This document shows, piece after piece, positions 1 to 9,050 of a stretch of DNA of 64,000 bases. Under the pieces are notes generated by a model. It saw only the letters and a list, made by a program, of their open reading frames with translations, was not told the origin of the DNA and did not search any database. Source of the stretch: Halorubrum hochsteinianum (GTDB lineage: Archaea > Halobacteriota > Halobacteria > Halobacteriales > Haloferacaceae); contig NZ_CP098415.1 of the NCBI RefSeq assembly GCF_023702125.1, forward strand, positions 186,001 to 250,000, written 5' to 3'. The position numbers were made by a program, and so were the translations under genes. Positions within the stretch are counted from its first letter, which is position 1; every line of letters begins with the position of its first letter.

Positions 1-372
1 TCCCTCGGCGACCTGGCGGCCGGAACGAAGGTCGCCGTCGAGTGGACCGGCGGGGGCGAGACGCGGACGGTGACGGAGCACGTGCTCCCGCCGCAGGCGA
101 CGTTTGAGGTCACGTACGAGCCGTCCGACGGCGAGGAGTCGGGCGGCGTCGTGACGCTCGTACACGCCGGGGGTGACGCCGTCGACGCTGAACGCCTCGA
201 CGTGGTCGTGGAGCCGGCGACCGACGGACTGCGCCCGTGGGACCCCGACGCCGACACGGTGACGGCGGGCGACGAGACGACCGTCGCGGTCGACGGCGAG
301 GCCCGGATGGCCGTCGTCGTCTTCCGCGAGCGCGAGGTGCTCCACCGCGAACCCCTCGGCGACGAGGAGTAG
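1..372 (+). CDS. C-terminal fragment of a type IV pilin-like secreted protein
   Basis: The frame is open from the first base to a TAG stop, so this is the last 123 residues of a gene starting upstream; GTG at 70 is only an internal codon. The segment VTLVHAGGDAVDA followed by a beta-rich, very acidic tail resembles the C-terminal half of haloarchaeal type IV pilin or archaellin-like proteins, where a T-H-x-G-G-D-type strand is common. The N-terminal class III signal and hydrophobic helix that would prove a pilin lie outside the window, so the family call is an inference. A separate leaderless methyltransferase gene follows 74 bp downstream. Confidence 0.55.
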   Translation, partial: SLGDLAAGTKVAVEWTGGGETRTVTEHVLPPQATFEVTYEPSDGEESGGVVTLVHAGGDAVDAERLDVVVEPATDGLRPWDPDADTVTAGDETTVAVDGEARMAVVVFREREVLHREPLGDEE

Positions 373-446
373 TCGGCCGGAATCCGGCGGAGCCGCAGTC
401 GAACGCCGTTCGACGGGGTTTTATCCCTCTGTCTCGGCCGACACAC

Positions 447-1067
447 GTGGATATCGACACCGTCCGAGAGTCGTGGACGAACCGGACGGGCGAGTACTCT
501 CCGGCGTACTACGCGCACTACGGTCCGAACGAGACGAGTTCGGTGATCCGCGACGCCCTCGACCGGAACCTCCGCCGCGACGCGAGCGTCCTCGAACTCG
601 GCTGCGGCTCGGGCCGCCACCTCGCGCACCTCGCGGACCACGGCTTCGAGGACCTCTCCGGCGTCGACATCGACCCCGAGGCGTTCGACACGATGCGGGA
701 GGCGTATCCCGACCTCGCCGAGGACGGAACGTTCCGCTGCGGCCCCATCGAGGAGGTCGTCACGGAGTTCGACGACGGGCGGTTCGACGCGGTCTACTCC
801 GTCGAAACGCTCCAGCACCTACACCCCGACGCCGATTGGGTCTTCGGAGAGATCGCCAGGATCACGGACGGGGTCCTCGTCACGGCGGAGATCGAGGCAC
901 CGACGCGCGACTCGGCCCCGTCCGACCCGGACGTGAACTACGTCGACGAGGAGACGCCGCTGTACTACCGGGACTGGAACCGAGTCTTCACCTCGCTGGG
1001 CCTCGTCGAGGTCGACGTCGTCCGCGGCGACAGAGACACCACGCGGACGTTCCGAGCGTCCGACTGA
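447..1067 (+). CDS. class I SAM-dependent methyltransferase
   Basis: A 206-residue protein with the Rossmann methyltransferase core: motif I LELGCGSGRH near residues 49-58, the acidic SAM-ribose segment GVDIDPEAF near 70-78, and a later DAVYSVETLQHL strand/helix. It should transfer a methyl group from SAM to an unidentified substrate in the cytoplasm. The start is the GTG at 447: a TATA-like TTTTAT at 419-424 lies about 25 bp upstream, the leaderless spacing seen throughout this window, and the longer open frame upstream is Arg-rich and unlike haloarchaeal protein. It stands alone, between the pilin-like fragment and tyrA. Substrate unknown. Confidence 0.85.
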   Translation: MDIDTVRESWTNRTGEYSPAYYAHYGPNETSSVIRDALDRNLRRDASVLELGCGSGRHLAHLADHGFEDLSGVDIDPEAFDTMREAYPDLAEDGTFRCGPIEEVVTEFDDGRFDAVYSVETLQHLHPDADWVFGEIARITDGVLVTAEIEAPTRDSAPSDPDVNYVDEETPLYYRDWNRVFTSLGLVEVDVVRGDRDTTRTFRASD

Positions 1068-1151
1068 CCGCCGGACCCGAGGGGCCCTCCGAACGCCGCC
1101 GCGCCGAGGCGAGTCCTTTTAACCGGCGCGTCGCCTCGTCTCTCCCAACCG

Positions 1152-1925
1152 ATGGACGTACTCGTCGTCGGCGCGGGCGAGATCGGGCGCTGGGTCGCCG
1201 ACACCGTGTCGGCCGACGACGCGCCGGTCGACGCGAGCGTCGCGTTCGCCGACCGCGACCCGGCGGTCGCCGAGGACGCCGCGGCCGAGCGCGACGCGCG
1301 GACGGTCGACGCCGACGGGGATACCGTCCACGACGTCGTCTGCCTCGCGGTCCCGATGTCGGCGGTCCCGGCGGCGGTCGGGGCGTACGCGCCGCGCGCG
1401 GAGCGGGCGATCGTCGACGTCTCCGGCGAGATGACCGACGCGGTCGCGGCGATGCGCGAACACGCCCCGGACCTCGAACGCGCGAGCTACCACCCGCTTT
1501 TCGCGCCGCCGCGGGTCCCGGGCAACGTCGCGGTCGTCGTCGACGAGCCCGGCCCGACGGTCGAGTCGCTCTCGGCCGCCGTCGAGGCCGGCGGCAACGA
1601 CGTGTTCGAGACGACCGCCGCGGAACACGACGCCGCGATGGAGTCCGTTCAGGCGGGCGCGCACGCCGCGGTGCTCGCGTGGCGGCTCGCGGCGGACCCC
1701 GTCCGCGAGGAGTTCCACACCCCGGTGTCGGCCGCCCTCGACGAGATCGCCGACACCGTCACAGAGGGGTCGCCGGCGGTGTACGCCGAGATCCAGCGCG
1801 CGTTCGACGGGGCCGACGACGTGGCCGACGCCGCGGCCGAGATCGCGGCGGCGGACGACGAGGCGTTCGCCGCCCTCTACGAGCGCGCCCGCGGCGACCG
1901 CGAGGGGCGGGACCGGCTGGAGTGA
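1152..1925 (+). CDS. tyrA: prephenate/arogenate dehydrogenase family protein
   Basis: 257 residues. The N-terminus has a dinucleotide-binding fold with GAGEIG at residues 7-12; the segment YHPLFAPPRVPGN near residues 117-129 matches the position of the conserved H-P loop of TyrA proteins. The enzyme would oxidatively decarboxylate prephenate (or arogenate) in tyrosine synthesis using NAD(P). A box A-like CCTTTTAACC at 1115-1124 precedes the ATG at 1152. It is followed after 16 bp by the Rsm22-like gene in the same direction, probably one transcript. The protein is compact and has no fused chorismate mutase. Confidence 0.85.
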   Translation: MDVLVVGAGEIGRWVADTVSADDAPVDASVAFADRDPAVAEDAAAERDARTVDADGDTVHDVVCLAVPMSAVPAAVGAYAPRAERAIVDVSGEMTDAVAAMREHAPDLERASYHPLFAPPRVPGNVAVVVDEPGPTVESLSAAVEAGGNDVFETTAAEHDAAMESVQAGAHAAVLAWRLAADPVREEFHTPVSAALDEIADTVTEGSPAVYAEIQRAFDGADDVADAAAEIAAADDEAFAALYERARGDREGRDRLE

Positions 1926-1941
1926 GGAGAGACAGACACCC

Positions 1942-3465
1942 ATGATCGACAGAACCGCGGTTCGGAACAACGCGAACTACCTGCGCAACGTCAGACCGAT
2001 CGACCCCGAGGAGATCGCCGAGTACATCGAGGGGACGCCGCACCCGGCGGTCGTCCGCGAGACGCTCCGCGAGGAGGCCTTCGACCTCCGGCTCCGCGAG
2101 CGCGACGACGGGACGTTCGTCCCCGTCGAGGAGCGCCCGGTCGGACAGCCGGGGTGGTCGCCCGACGCGCTCCCGGAGCGGTACACGTTCGCCTTGGAGG
2201 ACCTCCTCGTCGAGGAGTACGGCGCGAACTGGCACCGCGGGGAGTCCGGCGACGCGCTCCGCGAGCGGGTCCGGGACCTGAAGGCCGACTACCTCTACGA
2301 GAACGACGTCGAGTACGACCGCGTCGCGGCGCTCGGGTACGCGATCTACCACCTGCCCGCCTACTACGCGACGGTCGGGTACGTCCTCGACAACCTCGTC
2401 GAGAACGGACTTCTCGACCGCACGCTCCGCGTCCTCGACGTCGGGGCCGGCGTGGGCGGTCCCGCGCTCGGGCTCTGCGACTACCTCCCCGACGACGCGG
2501 TCGTCGAGTACCACGCGGTCGAGCCGAGCGCCGCGACGGACGTGCTCGACCGGATGCTCGACGAGACCGGGCGCAACTTCCGGACCACGGTCCACGAGAC
2601 GACCGCCGAGGCGTTCCTCGGTCTGGAAGGCGGCGGGGGAGCCGCCCCCGCGGCCGCCGATGCCTCCGACGCCGCCGATCCCGACGCCGGCTACGCCTCC
2701 GACGCCGCCGACCCCGCGACCGACGACCCCTTCGACCTCGTGCTCTTCGGCAACGTCCTCTCGGAGTTCGCCGACCCGGTCGCGGTCGCCGACGCCGCGC
2801 TCGACGCGCTCGCGCCCGACGGCAGCCTCGTCGCGTTCGCGCCCGCCGACCGCAACACCGCGATCGGGCTGCGTCGGATCGAGCGTGAGGTCGTCGCCTC
2901 CGGCGGCGACCCGGAGCGCGACGCCGAGATCTACTCGCCGACGCTGCGGCTGTGGCCCGACGCGGTCCCGACCGACCCGGGCTGGTCGTTCGACGTCGCC
3001 GGCGACCTCGCGGTCCCGCCGTTCCAGCGTCGGCTCGACGAGGCGGCGGCCCGCGGGGAGACCGACGAGCCGGGCGAGTTCGTCAACGTCGACGTCCAGT
3101 TCGCCTACTCGATCCTCCGCCCGGACGGGCGGCGGCGCGTCGACGTCGAGGCGAGCGCGGAGCGGTGCGCGCGCATGGCCGAGTCGGAGCGCCACGTCAC
3201 CGAGCGGGTGAACCACCTCGCCGTGAAGCTGAGCCACGACTTAAGTGAGGGCGACAACGCCCTCTACCGCGTCGGCGACGGCTCGCAGGCGACCGACCAC
3301 TACCTCGTCTGTACCCGCGAGACCGCGCTGAACCGCGACCTCCGCGAGGCGGACTACGGGGCGGTCGTCTTCGTCGAGAACGGCTTGGTCCTCTGGAACG
3401 AGGACGAGGGCGCGTACAACGTCGTCGTCGACGACGAGACGGTCGTCGACCTCGTCGCGCCCTGA
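1942..3465 (+). CDS. Rsm22-like SAM-dependent methyltransferase
   Basis: 507 residues. A helical N-terminal domain (1-150) precedes the SAM motif LDVGAGVGGPALGL near 165-178, followed by YHAVEPS and FDLVLFGNVLSEFADP, typical of the Rsm22 / small-subunit ribosomal methyltransferase family. A low-complexity Gly/Ala/Asp insert lies near residues 232-255, between the SAM-binding and substrate-binding parts. The C-terminal 90 residues are a beta-rich domain. Rsm22 proteins are linked to small ribosomal subunit maturation, so a ribosomal role is inferred. It is co-oriented with tyrA 16 bp upstream and lacks its own obvious promoter. Confidence 0.75.
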   Translation: MIDRTAVRNNANYLRNVRPIDPEEIAEYIEGTPHPAVVRETLREEAFDLRLRERDDGTFVPVEERPVGQPGWSPDALPERYTFALEDLLVEEYGANWHRGESGDALRERVRDLKADYLYENDVEYDRVAALGYAIYHLPAYYATVGYVLDNLVENGLLDRTLRVLDVGAGVGGPALGLCDYLPDDAVVEYHAVEPSAATDVLDRMLDETGRNFRTTVHETTAEAFLGLEGGGGAAPAAADASDAADPDAGYASDAADPATDDPFDLVLFGNVLSEFADPVAVADAALDALAPDGSLVAFAPADRNTAIGLRRIEREVVASGGDPERDAEIYSPTLRLWPDAVPTDPGWSFDVAGDLAVPPFQRRLDEAAARGETDEPGEFVNVDVQFAYSILRPDGRRRVDVEASAERCARMAESERHVTERVNHLAVKLSHDLSEGDNALYRVGDGSQATDHYLVCTRETALNRDLREADYGAVVFVENGLVLWNEDEGAYNVVVDDETVVDLVAP

Positions 3466-3494
3466 GCGGCCGGACACCCTCCGGCGGTCGCCGC

Positions 3495-4247
3495 TCAGTC
3501 GCCCGCGACGGGCTCGATCAGGTCGGGCGCGTCGACGCTCGGCGAGTTCACCCGGGTCGACACCGGGTGCGCGGTGAGGTCGTCGCTCGGGTGCGGGTCG
3601 AGCAGGGCGGCGGCCTCGTCGGGACTCCCGCGGAGCCACGCCCCCTCCTCGCTCGGGTCCAAGATCACCGCCATCCGGTGGTGGAGGTCGGCGACGAGGT
3701 CGTTCGGCTCGGTGGTCACGATCGAGAACGTCTCGATCGCATCCGACTCGTCGCCCTCGTCACCCTCCCCGTCGCTCCCGCCTCCGCCGCCGAACGCGTC
3801 CAGTCCGGTCTGCGTCGTCTCCGGCGTCGGCGGCTCCCACCGCTCGTAGATCCCCGCCATCGCGAACGGGCGGTCGTCCTCGAAGGCGACGCGGTACGGG
3901 GTCTTCCCGGGGCCGCCCCGCCCGCCGTCACCGGGCCGTCCGCCGTCGACCCACTCGTAGAAGCCGTCGGCGGGGACGAGACAGCGCCGGCGCTCGAAGG
4001 CGTCGGCGAAGCTCCGCTTCTCGCGGACCGTCTCCGCGCGGGCGTTGATGAGGTCGAACGACTCGTCGGCCCACGAGGGGGTGAGCCCCCACTCCATCCG
4101 CGTCGCCTCGCTCGGGTCGTCGTCGGTTATCACCGGCAGCGACTGCCCCGGCGCGCAGTTGTAGCTCGGTTCGTGGCCACCGAAGTCGGCGTCGAACCTG
4201 TCTTCGAGGTCGTCGGTCGGCGTGAAGAGGGTGTAGCGCCCGCACAT
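3495..4247 (-). CDS. SOS response-associated peptidase family protein (YedK/HMCES)
   Basis: 250 residues beginning MCGRYTLF, with the universally conserved Cys2 exposed after Met removal. Other family marks are YNCAPGQ near residue 29, LINARAET near 66, DGFYEW near 95 and HHRMAV in the C-terminal half. YedK/HMCES proteins attach covalently through Cys2 to abasic sites in single-stranded DNA and shield them from error-prone repair. A Gly/Glu/Asp-rich loop near residues 155-170 is a halophilic insertion. It stands alone, convergent with the Rsm22-like gene and divergent from the hydrolase at 4408. Confidence 0.9.
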   Translation of the reverse strand: MCGRYTLFTPTDDLEDRFDADFGGHEPSYNCAPGQSLPVITDDDPSEATRMEWGLTPSWADESFDLINARAETVREKRSFADAFERRRCLVPADGFYEWVDGGRPGDGGRGGPGKTPYRVAFEDDRPFAMAGIYERWEPPTPETTQTGLDAFGGGGGSDGEGDEGDESDAIETFSIVTTEPNDLVADLHHRMAVILDPSEEGAWLRGSPDEAAALLDPHPSDDLTAHPVSTRVNSPSVDAPDLIEPVAGD

Positions 4248-4407
4248 ACCCCTCCCTCGGCGCGGACAGGCATCAATTCGGCGCAGCCGGCCGTCCCCCG
4301 CGGTCGGCGCGTTCGCTGAAATGCGGCGTCGGCCTCAGTTTCGATTCCCGTTCAGATACCATTATGTACCTCTATTCTTTATGATCGACCCACGGTCGTT
4401 AGTAACT

Positions 4408-6159
4408 ATGAACAGAAAGAGGCTCGTACTGTTTGGCGTCGCGCTCGGGTTGATCCTCGTCGGCGGCGTCGTCGGGTGGTGGGGCCACACCGACGGCGGC
4501 GACCTGACGATACGTGAGACGCAGATCGAGACGGATGGCGGGACGATAGACGCGTACCTCTACGTCCCGCCCGGGGTGACGCCCGACGACCCGGCACCAG
4601 GCGTGCTGGCGACGCACGGCTACATCAACAGCAAGGAGACGCAAGCGCCGTTCGCGATCGAGTTGGCTAGGCGCGGCCACGTGGTGTTGGCCATCGACCA
4701 GACCGGTCACGGCTACTCCGACCCGCCGGCGTTCTCGCAGGGGTGGGGCGGCCCGCCGGCGCTCGCGTACCTCGCCGACCACGAACTCGTCGACGAGGAC
4801 CGGATCGCGCTCGAAGGCCACTCCATGGGCGGCTGGGCGTCGGTCGCGGCTGCCGCGACCTATCCGGACCGTTACGAGTCGATGGTCCTCGCCGGCTCGT
4901 CGACCGGGTCGTCCGGCGCGCCGCCGGGCAACGCCACCTTCCCGCGGAACCTCGGCGTCGTCTACGCCGAGTATGACGAGTTCCACTGGCTCATGTGGGA
5001 GACGGAGACCGCGCCGGCCGCGCCGGAGAGCGAGAAGCTCCAGTCGGTGTTCGGCACCGACGAGCGGATCGAGACCGGCAGGACGTACGGCGACATAGAG
5101 TCCGGGACCGCTCGGGCGCTATACCAGCCCGGCACGACCCATCCCGGAACGCACCACTCGCCGACGGCCGTCGGACAGGTCGTCGAGTGGATCGAGCGGA
5201 CGACCGGGGGCGACACGTCGCTCGACCCGGACGACCAGATCTGGCACTGGAAGGAACTGGGGACCGCCGTCGCGCTGCTCGGCGGCTTCCTGTTCCTCTT
5301 CCCGACGATCGGGACCCTCTCTGAGGCCGGCGCGCTGTCGGCGGCGACGCGGTCAGTCCCGGAGCCGGTTGCCGAGCGCGACCGCGGCTGGCTCGTCTCG
5401 GTCGCGCTGACCGCACTGCTCCCGGTCGTGACGTACTATCCGCTGATGCTCCTCGCGGGACAGGTAATGCCGCTGACCCCGGTGACGCCGCAAAACGAGA
5501 CGAACAGCATCGTGCTGTGGATCTTGGGGAACGCGGCGATCATCGCCGTCCTGTTCGGTGTCTGGCACGTCCGTAGCGACCGGACGTTCGCCGCGGCGCG
5601 CGACCGATACGGGCTGGACGCGGGGGACGGCGCTGGGACGCTCGGCCGGTCCGTCGCGATCGCGGGCGGGACGGCCCTCGCGCTGCTCGCGCTGCTGTTC
5701 GCGTTCGACGCCGTCTTCGGGCTCGACTTCCGCGTGTGGGTTCTCGGCCTGAAGCTCCCGAGCGCGCTCCACGTCCGCATCGCAGCGGGCTACTTCCCCG
5801 CGTTCCTCGCGTTCTTCTTCGCGCTCGAACTGCTGCTCCACGGGCGGCTTCGGACCCCGGCGGCGACCGACTCGCTCCCCCGAGCGATCGCGGGGAACGT
5901 CGGCCTGCTCGCCGGGCCGTTCGTCGGGTTCCTCGCCGTCCAGTACGGCTGGCTGTTCGCGACGGGTGCCCTGCCGGTGCCAATCACGGCGCTACAGGCG
6001 ATCATCGCGTTCCAGTTCGTCGGCGTGCTGGTCGGCGTGGGCGCGGTCTCGACGTACAGCTTCCACCGGACCGGCCGCGTGTGGGTCGGGGCGGTCCTCA
6101 ACGCCCTGTTCGTGACGTGGCTCGTCGTCGCCTCGCAGGCGACGCACGTCCCGCTCTGA
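4408..6159 (+). CDS. membrane-bound alpha/beta hydrolase
   Basis: 583 residues. An N-terminal anchor (about residues 6-25) is followed by an extracellular alpha/beta-hydrolase domain: LATHGYINSKETQ, AIDQTGHGYSD and the nucleophile elbow GHSMGG with Ser at residue 139. The second half (from about 290) carries about eight hydrophobic segments, so a hydrolase is fused to a polytopic membrane domain. Substrate unknown; an ester or acyl-peptide is possible. The ATG at 4408 is chosen because TTCTTTAT (4375-4382) lies about 28 bp upstream; the ATG at 4321 would lie upstream of that promoter. Confidence 0.8.
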   Translation: MNRKRLVLFGVALGLILVGGVVGWWGHTDGGDLTIRETQIETDGGTIDAYLYVPPGVTPDDPAPGVLATHGYINSKETQAPFAIELARRGHVVLAIDQTGHGYSDPPAFSQGWGGPPALAYLADHELVDEDRIALEGHSMGGWASVAAAATYPDRYESMVLAGSSTGSSGAPPGNATFPRNLGVVYAEYDEFHWLMWETETAPAAPESEKLQSVFGTDERIETGRTYGDIESGTARALYQPGTTHPGTHHSPTAVGQVVEWIERTTGGDTSLDPDDQIWHWKELGTAVALLGGFLFLFPTIGTLSEAGALSAATRSVPEPVAERDRGWLVSVALTALLPVVTYYPLMLLAGQVMPLTPVTPQNETNSIVLWILGNAAIIAVLFGVWHVRSDRTFAAARDRYGLDAGDGAGTLGRSVAIAGGTALALLALLFAFDAVFGLDFRVWVLGLKLPSALHVRIAAGYFPAFLAFFFALELLLHGRLRTPAATDSLPRAIAGNVGLLAGPFVGFLAVQYGWLFATGALPVPITALQAIIAFQFVGVLVGVGAVSTYSFHRTGRVWVGAVLNALFVTWLVVASQATHVPL

Positions 6160-6200
6160 CCGAGAGCCGTCCGTCGGACTGCGGGGCGGCCCGTCCGGGT

Positions 6201-6863
6201 TCAAAACAGGTCCCACCGGTCGGCGATGACGCCGTCGACGCCAGCGTCAAGGAGCCGCTCGGCGTCGTCGCGGTCGGCCGCGGTCCACGCGTTCACCGCC
6301 AGCCCCGCCTCGTGCGCCGCCTCGACGAACCCCGGCTCGGTCACGAGGTCGGTCGGGGGATGGATCCCGACGCAGCCGAGGTCGGTCGCCGCCGCGACGA
6401 GCGCCTCCGGGTCCCCGTCGGCGACGAGGAGCGCGCGGTCGGCCGCCGGATCCCGGTCCCGCAGCGCCGCCAGCGCGTCCGGCAGGAACGACGAGAACAG
6501 CACCTCGGCGTCCGCCTCGTCGGCGGCGTCGAGCGCGTCACCGGCGAGGCCCCGCTCTTTGATCTCGACGTTGACGGCGGTTCCAGCCGGGACGGCCCGC
6601 AGCGCCTCGTCGAGCCGCGGGATCGCCTCCCCCGAATCGAGGACCGTCAGCTCCCGGAGTTCGTCCCACTCGGCGTCCGCGACGCGTCCGCCCCCCTCGG
6701 TCAACCGGTCGAGCTCCTCGTCGTGGAAGACGACGAGTTCGCCGCTCGCGCACCGGCGCACGTCGATCTCGACGGCGTCGACGTGCGGCACGGCGCGCTC
6801 GATCGCGGCGACGGTGTTCTCGGGGTACTGACCGGCGCAGGCGCGGTGCCCGATCAGCGTCAC
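6201..6863 (-). CDS. glycerophosphodiester phosphodiesterase
   Basis: 220 residues with the GDPD signature: IGHRACAGQYPENT at the start (catalytic His), AVEIDVRRC (Glu/Asp metal ligands), VVFHDEELDRLT (second catalytic His) and a TIM-barrel end VNAWTAADR...GVDGVIADRWDLF. It hydrolyses glycerophosphodiesters to glycerol-3-phosphate (or, in archaea, the glycerol-1-phosphate counterpart) plus alcohol. The listed start is a GTG. The sequence upstream stays protein-like (acidic, G/C at third positions) in the same frame up to a run of 12 G, which shifts it out of frame with an ATG at 6931, so the true N-terminus may be longer. Confidence 0.88.
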   Translation of the reverse strand: MTLIGHRACAGQYPENTVAAIERAVPHVDAVEIDVRRCASGELVVFHDEELDRLTEGGGRVADAEWDELRELTVLDSGEAIPRLDEALRAVPAGTAVNVEIKERGLAGDALDAADEADAEVLFSSFLPDALAALRDRDPAADRALLVADGDPEALVAAATDLGCVGIHPPTDLVTEPGFVEAAHEAGLAVNAWTAADRDDAERLLDAGVDGVIADRWDLF

Positions 6864-6897
6864 GTCGTCCGCGTCCGTCCGGGTCCGCTCGCCGTCT

Positions 6898-6909
6898 CCC
6901 CCCCCCCCC
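6898..6909. repeat. 12-base homopolymer (C on +, G on -)
   Basis: A run of 12 C lies 35-46 bp before the GDPD start. Read on the minus strand, 10 or 13 G would join an ATG at 6931 in frame to the GDPD gene, giving an acidic haloarchaeal-looking N-terminus; with 12 G the frame is broken. It may be a slippage-prone tract or an assembly error. Confidence 0.8.
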
Positions 6910-7052
6910 GCTCACGCTCCGTCCGGTTCATCGGTCGGTCACGGTTCCCTCTCGGGCGCGGAGCGTGTTAGCCGTTCCCCGTCTCCGGTCTCTCGGTCAC
7001 GACTCGGCCGCCTCCCGCGGACTTTTTCACCGCGCGCCGCCCCGGGACGGAC

Positions 7053-7823
7053 ATGCGCATCGAGAACAGCTTCATCCCCGTCGACGGGGTGGGCGAGACG
7101 ACCGAGCGACGCCTCTGGGAGCGGGGGGTCACGACGTGGGACGAGTTCGATCCCGGAGTCGACGTCGCGGGGGTCGGCGCGACGACCGCGGACCGGATCG
7201 AGTCGTTCATCGCGGAGGCGCTCGCCCGGCTCGACGACGGCGACGCCGCCTACTTCGACCGGGAGTTCCCCTCCGGCGAGCGATGGCGGCTCTACGAGAA
7301 CTTCCGCGAGGAGACCTGCTTCTTCGACATCGAGACGACCGGGCTCGACGAGCGGCGCGACCGCGTGACGACGGTGAGCTTCCATCAGGGCGGCGAGACG
7401 ACGACGCTCGTCGCGGGCGAGGACCTCACCGCGCGACGGCTCCGCGAGCAGTTCGCGGACGCGAGCCTGCTCGCGACGTTCAACGGCGCGCGCTTCGACG
7501 TCCCCTTCTTGGAGACCTCCTTCGATGTCGATATCGACACGCCGCACCTCGATCTGATGTACCCCGCCAAGCGCGTCGGGCTCTCGGGCGGGCTGAAACC
7601 GATCGAGAAGGAGCTCGGCATCGACCGCGACCGCCCGGACATCTCCGGCCGCGACGCGGTCCGGCTGTGGCGCGAGTACGAGCGCGGAAGCGACGAGGCC
7701 TTGGAGACGCTCGTCTCGTACAACCGCGAGGACGCGGTGAATCTCCGCGCGCTCGCGGACGCGGTCTGCGAGGCGCTCGACGAGGAAGTGTTCGCCGCCG
7801 TCCCGGACGGAGACGGCGACTGA
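7053..7823 (+). CDS. ribonuclease H-like (DEDD) exonuclease, YprB-type
   Basis: 256 residues. Residues 1-60 form a helix-hairpin-helix-like segment (VDGVGETTERRL and VAGVGATTADRI). The DEDD nuclease core follows: FFDIETTG (Asp92, Glu94), a TFNGARFDVPFL block with the second Asp, and SYNREDAVNL with the last Asp. This combination matches the YprB/predicted 3'-5' exonuclease group. It probably acts on DNA or RNA in repair; no substrate can be read from sequence. A TTTTTCAC box at 7023-7030 lies about 27 bp before the ATG, fitting leaderless translation. Confidence 0.85.
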   Translation: MRIENSFIPVDGVGETTERRLWERGVTTWDEFDPGVDVAGVGATTADRIESFIAEALARLDDGDAAYFDREFPSGERWRLYENFREETCFFDIETTGLDERRDRVTTVSFHQGGETTTLVAGEDLTARRLREQFADASLLATFNGARFDVPFLETSFDVDIDTPHLDLMYPAKRVGLSGGLKPIEKELGIDRDRPDISGRDAVRLWREYERGSDEALETLVSYNREDAVNLRALADAVCEALDEEVFAAVPDGDGD

Positions 7824-7884
7824 GAGGGACCCGATAGCTCGCGGACGGCGGGTATGGACCGTCGCGACGAGTGCGTCGAGGTCG

Positions 7885-8838
7885 TTACCGGCGGAGGACG
7901 GTCCCGCTGGAGCCGACGACGACGGCGTCGCCACCGACGTCGACCGCGTTCAGGTTCTCGCCGGTCGGCGTGTCGAGCACGAACCGGTCGTCGGGCGTCA
8001 GTTCCTGAACGACGCCGCCGCTGCCGACGACGTAGCCGGACTGGCCGTCCGTCTCGACGTCGACGAGGTCGGCGTCGCCGAGGGCGTCCGGCGTCCAGTT
8101 CGCGCCGTCGTACGTGAGGACGGTCCCGTTGCCCCCGGAGACGGCGACGTCGTCTTCGGCGTCGCTGTCGAGCCCGTAGAACGTCGCGTTGGCGTCCTCG
8201 ATCCCGATCGCGTTCCACGTGACGCCGTCGTCGGTCGCGAACACGCGTCCGTTCGTGTCGATCGCGTGGCCGCTGCGCGGGCCGTGGAAGTCGATCGCGG
8301 GCAGCCCGGAGCCGCTCCCCGGGGTGACGTAGTCCCACGTCGCCTCCTCGCCGTTCTCGAAGCTGTAGTATATCTTCCCGGAGTCGCCGGCGACGTAGAC
8401 GTCGGCCTCGCCGGCCTCGCCGGTGACGGCGACGTCGTTGTAGTTGTTCGTGTTGTCGAGCGGCGCGGAGTGGTCGACGAGCGTGTCCGTCGCCGGAATG
8501 TACTCGCCGATCGCGCCGCTCGCACCCACGAACCAGACGCGCTCGCCGTCGTCGGTGACGGACGCGCCGTAGAGGTCGTTCCCGTTTCCGGTCGGCCCGC
8601 CGTCGCGGAGGGTCTTCCACCCGTGGGCTCCGGGCGTCGTGAGAACGCCACCGCCGCCGACGGCGAAGCGCCCGGCGGCCGCGGACACGACGTCGTGGAG
8701 CGTGCCGTCCGTCTCGACCGCCTCGACGGTCCACTCGCTTTCGGCGGCCGCGGCGGCCGTGGTTACGCTACCCGTTGCGACGATCGCGCCGAGGCCCGCC
8801 ATCACCGCGCGGCGGGTCGAGGTCACGTGTCGGCTCAT
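7885..8838 (-). CDS. Tat-exported beta-propeller protein
   Basis: 317 residues. The N-terminus contains TRRAVMAGLGAIVATG, a twin-arginine signal with an Ala-rich cleavage region near residue 33. The rest is a series of about 40-residue repeats (LHDVVSAAAGRFAVGGGG, LYGASVTDDGERVWFVG, YNDVAVTGEAGEADVYVAG and so on), characteristic of photosystem-II-assembly-like or YVTN/sialidase-type propellers. It should be folded in the cytoplasm and act outside the cell; ligand unknown. The start is supported by a box A (CTTACAAA on the minus strand, about 8865-8872) 27 bp upstream. Confidence 0.8.
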   Translation of the reverse strand: MSRHVTSTRRAVMAGLGAIVATGSVTTAAAAAESEWTVEAVETDGTLHDVVSAAAGRFAVGGGGVLTTPGAHGWKTLRDGGPTGNGNDLYGASVTDDGERVWFVGASGAIGEYIPATDTLVDHSAPLDNTNNYNDVAVTGEAGEADVYVAGDSGKIYYSFENGEEATWDYVTPGSGSGLPAIDFHGPRSGHAIDTNGRVFATDDGVTWNAIGIEDANATFYGLDSDAEDDVAVSGGNGTVLTYDGANWTPDALGDADLVDVETDGQSGYVVGSGGVVQELTPDDRFVLDTPTGENLNAVDVGGDAVVVGSSGTVLRR

Positions 8839-9050
8839 GACGCAGTCGGGCGTTCACCCGCCCTTTGTAAGTGCCTTGTGTCCGTTAAGGAAACCCCGAA
8901 ATTAATCCGGGTAAAATCGCGTTAACCGTTCCTCGTCCGGACGTTTTATCGAGTGAAACGGGCGACTCGAACCCCGAGTAAACCTCGTGTCCGGCCCGCT
9001 ACCTGCCAATACCCGATCGCGATAAAACCGTCCTCGAACGCCCGACCCGA

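Noticed and set aside
473-1945. Long Arg/Gly/Pro-rich ORFs overlapping known genes, here and throughout the window
   Set aside because: They are frame shadows of high-G+C genes: basic composition, no motifs, and clear real genes in another frame.
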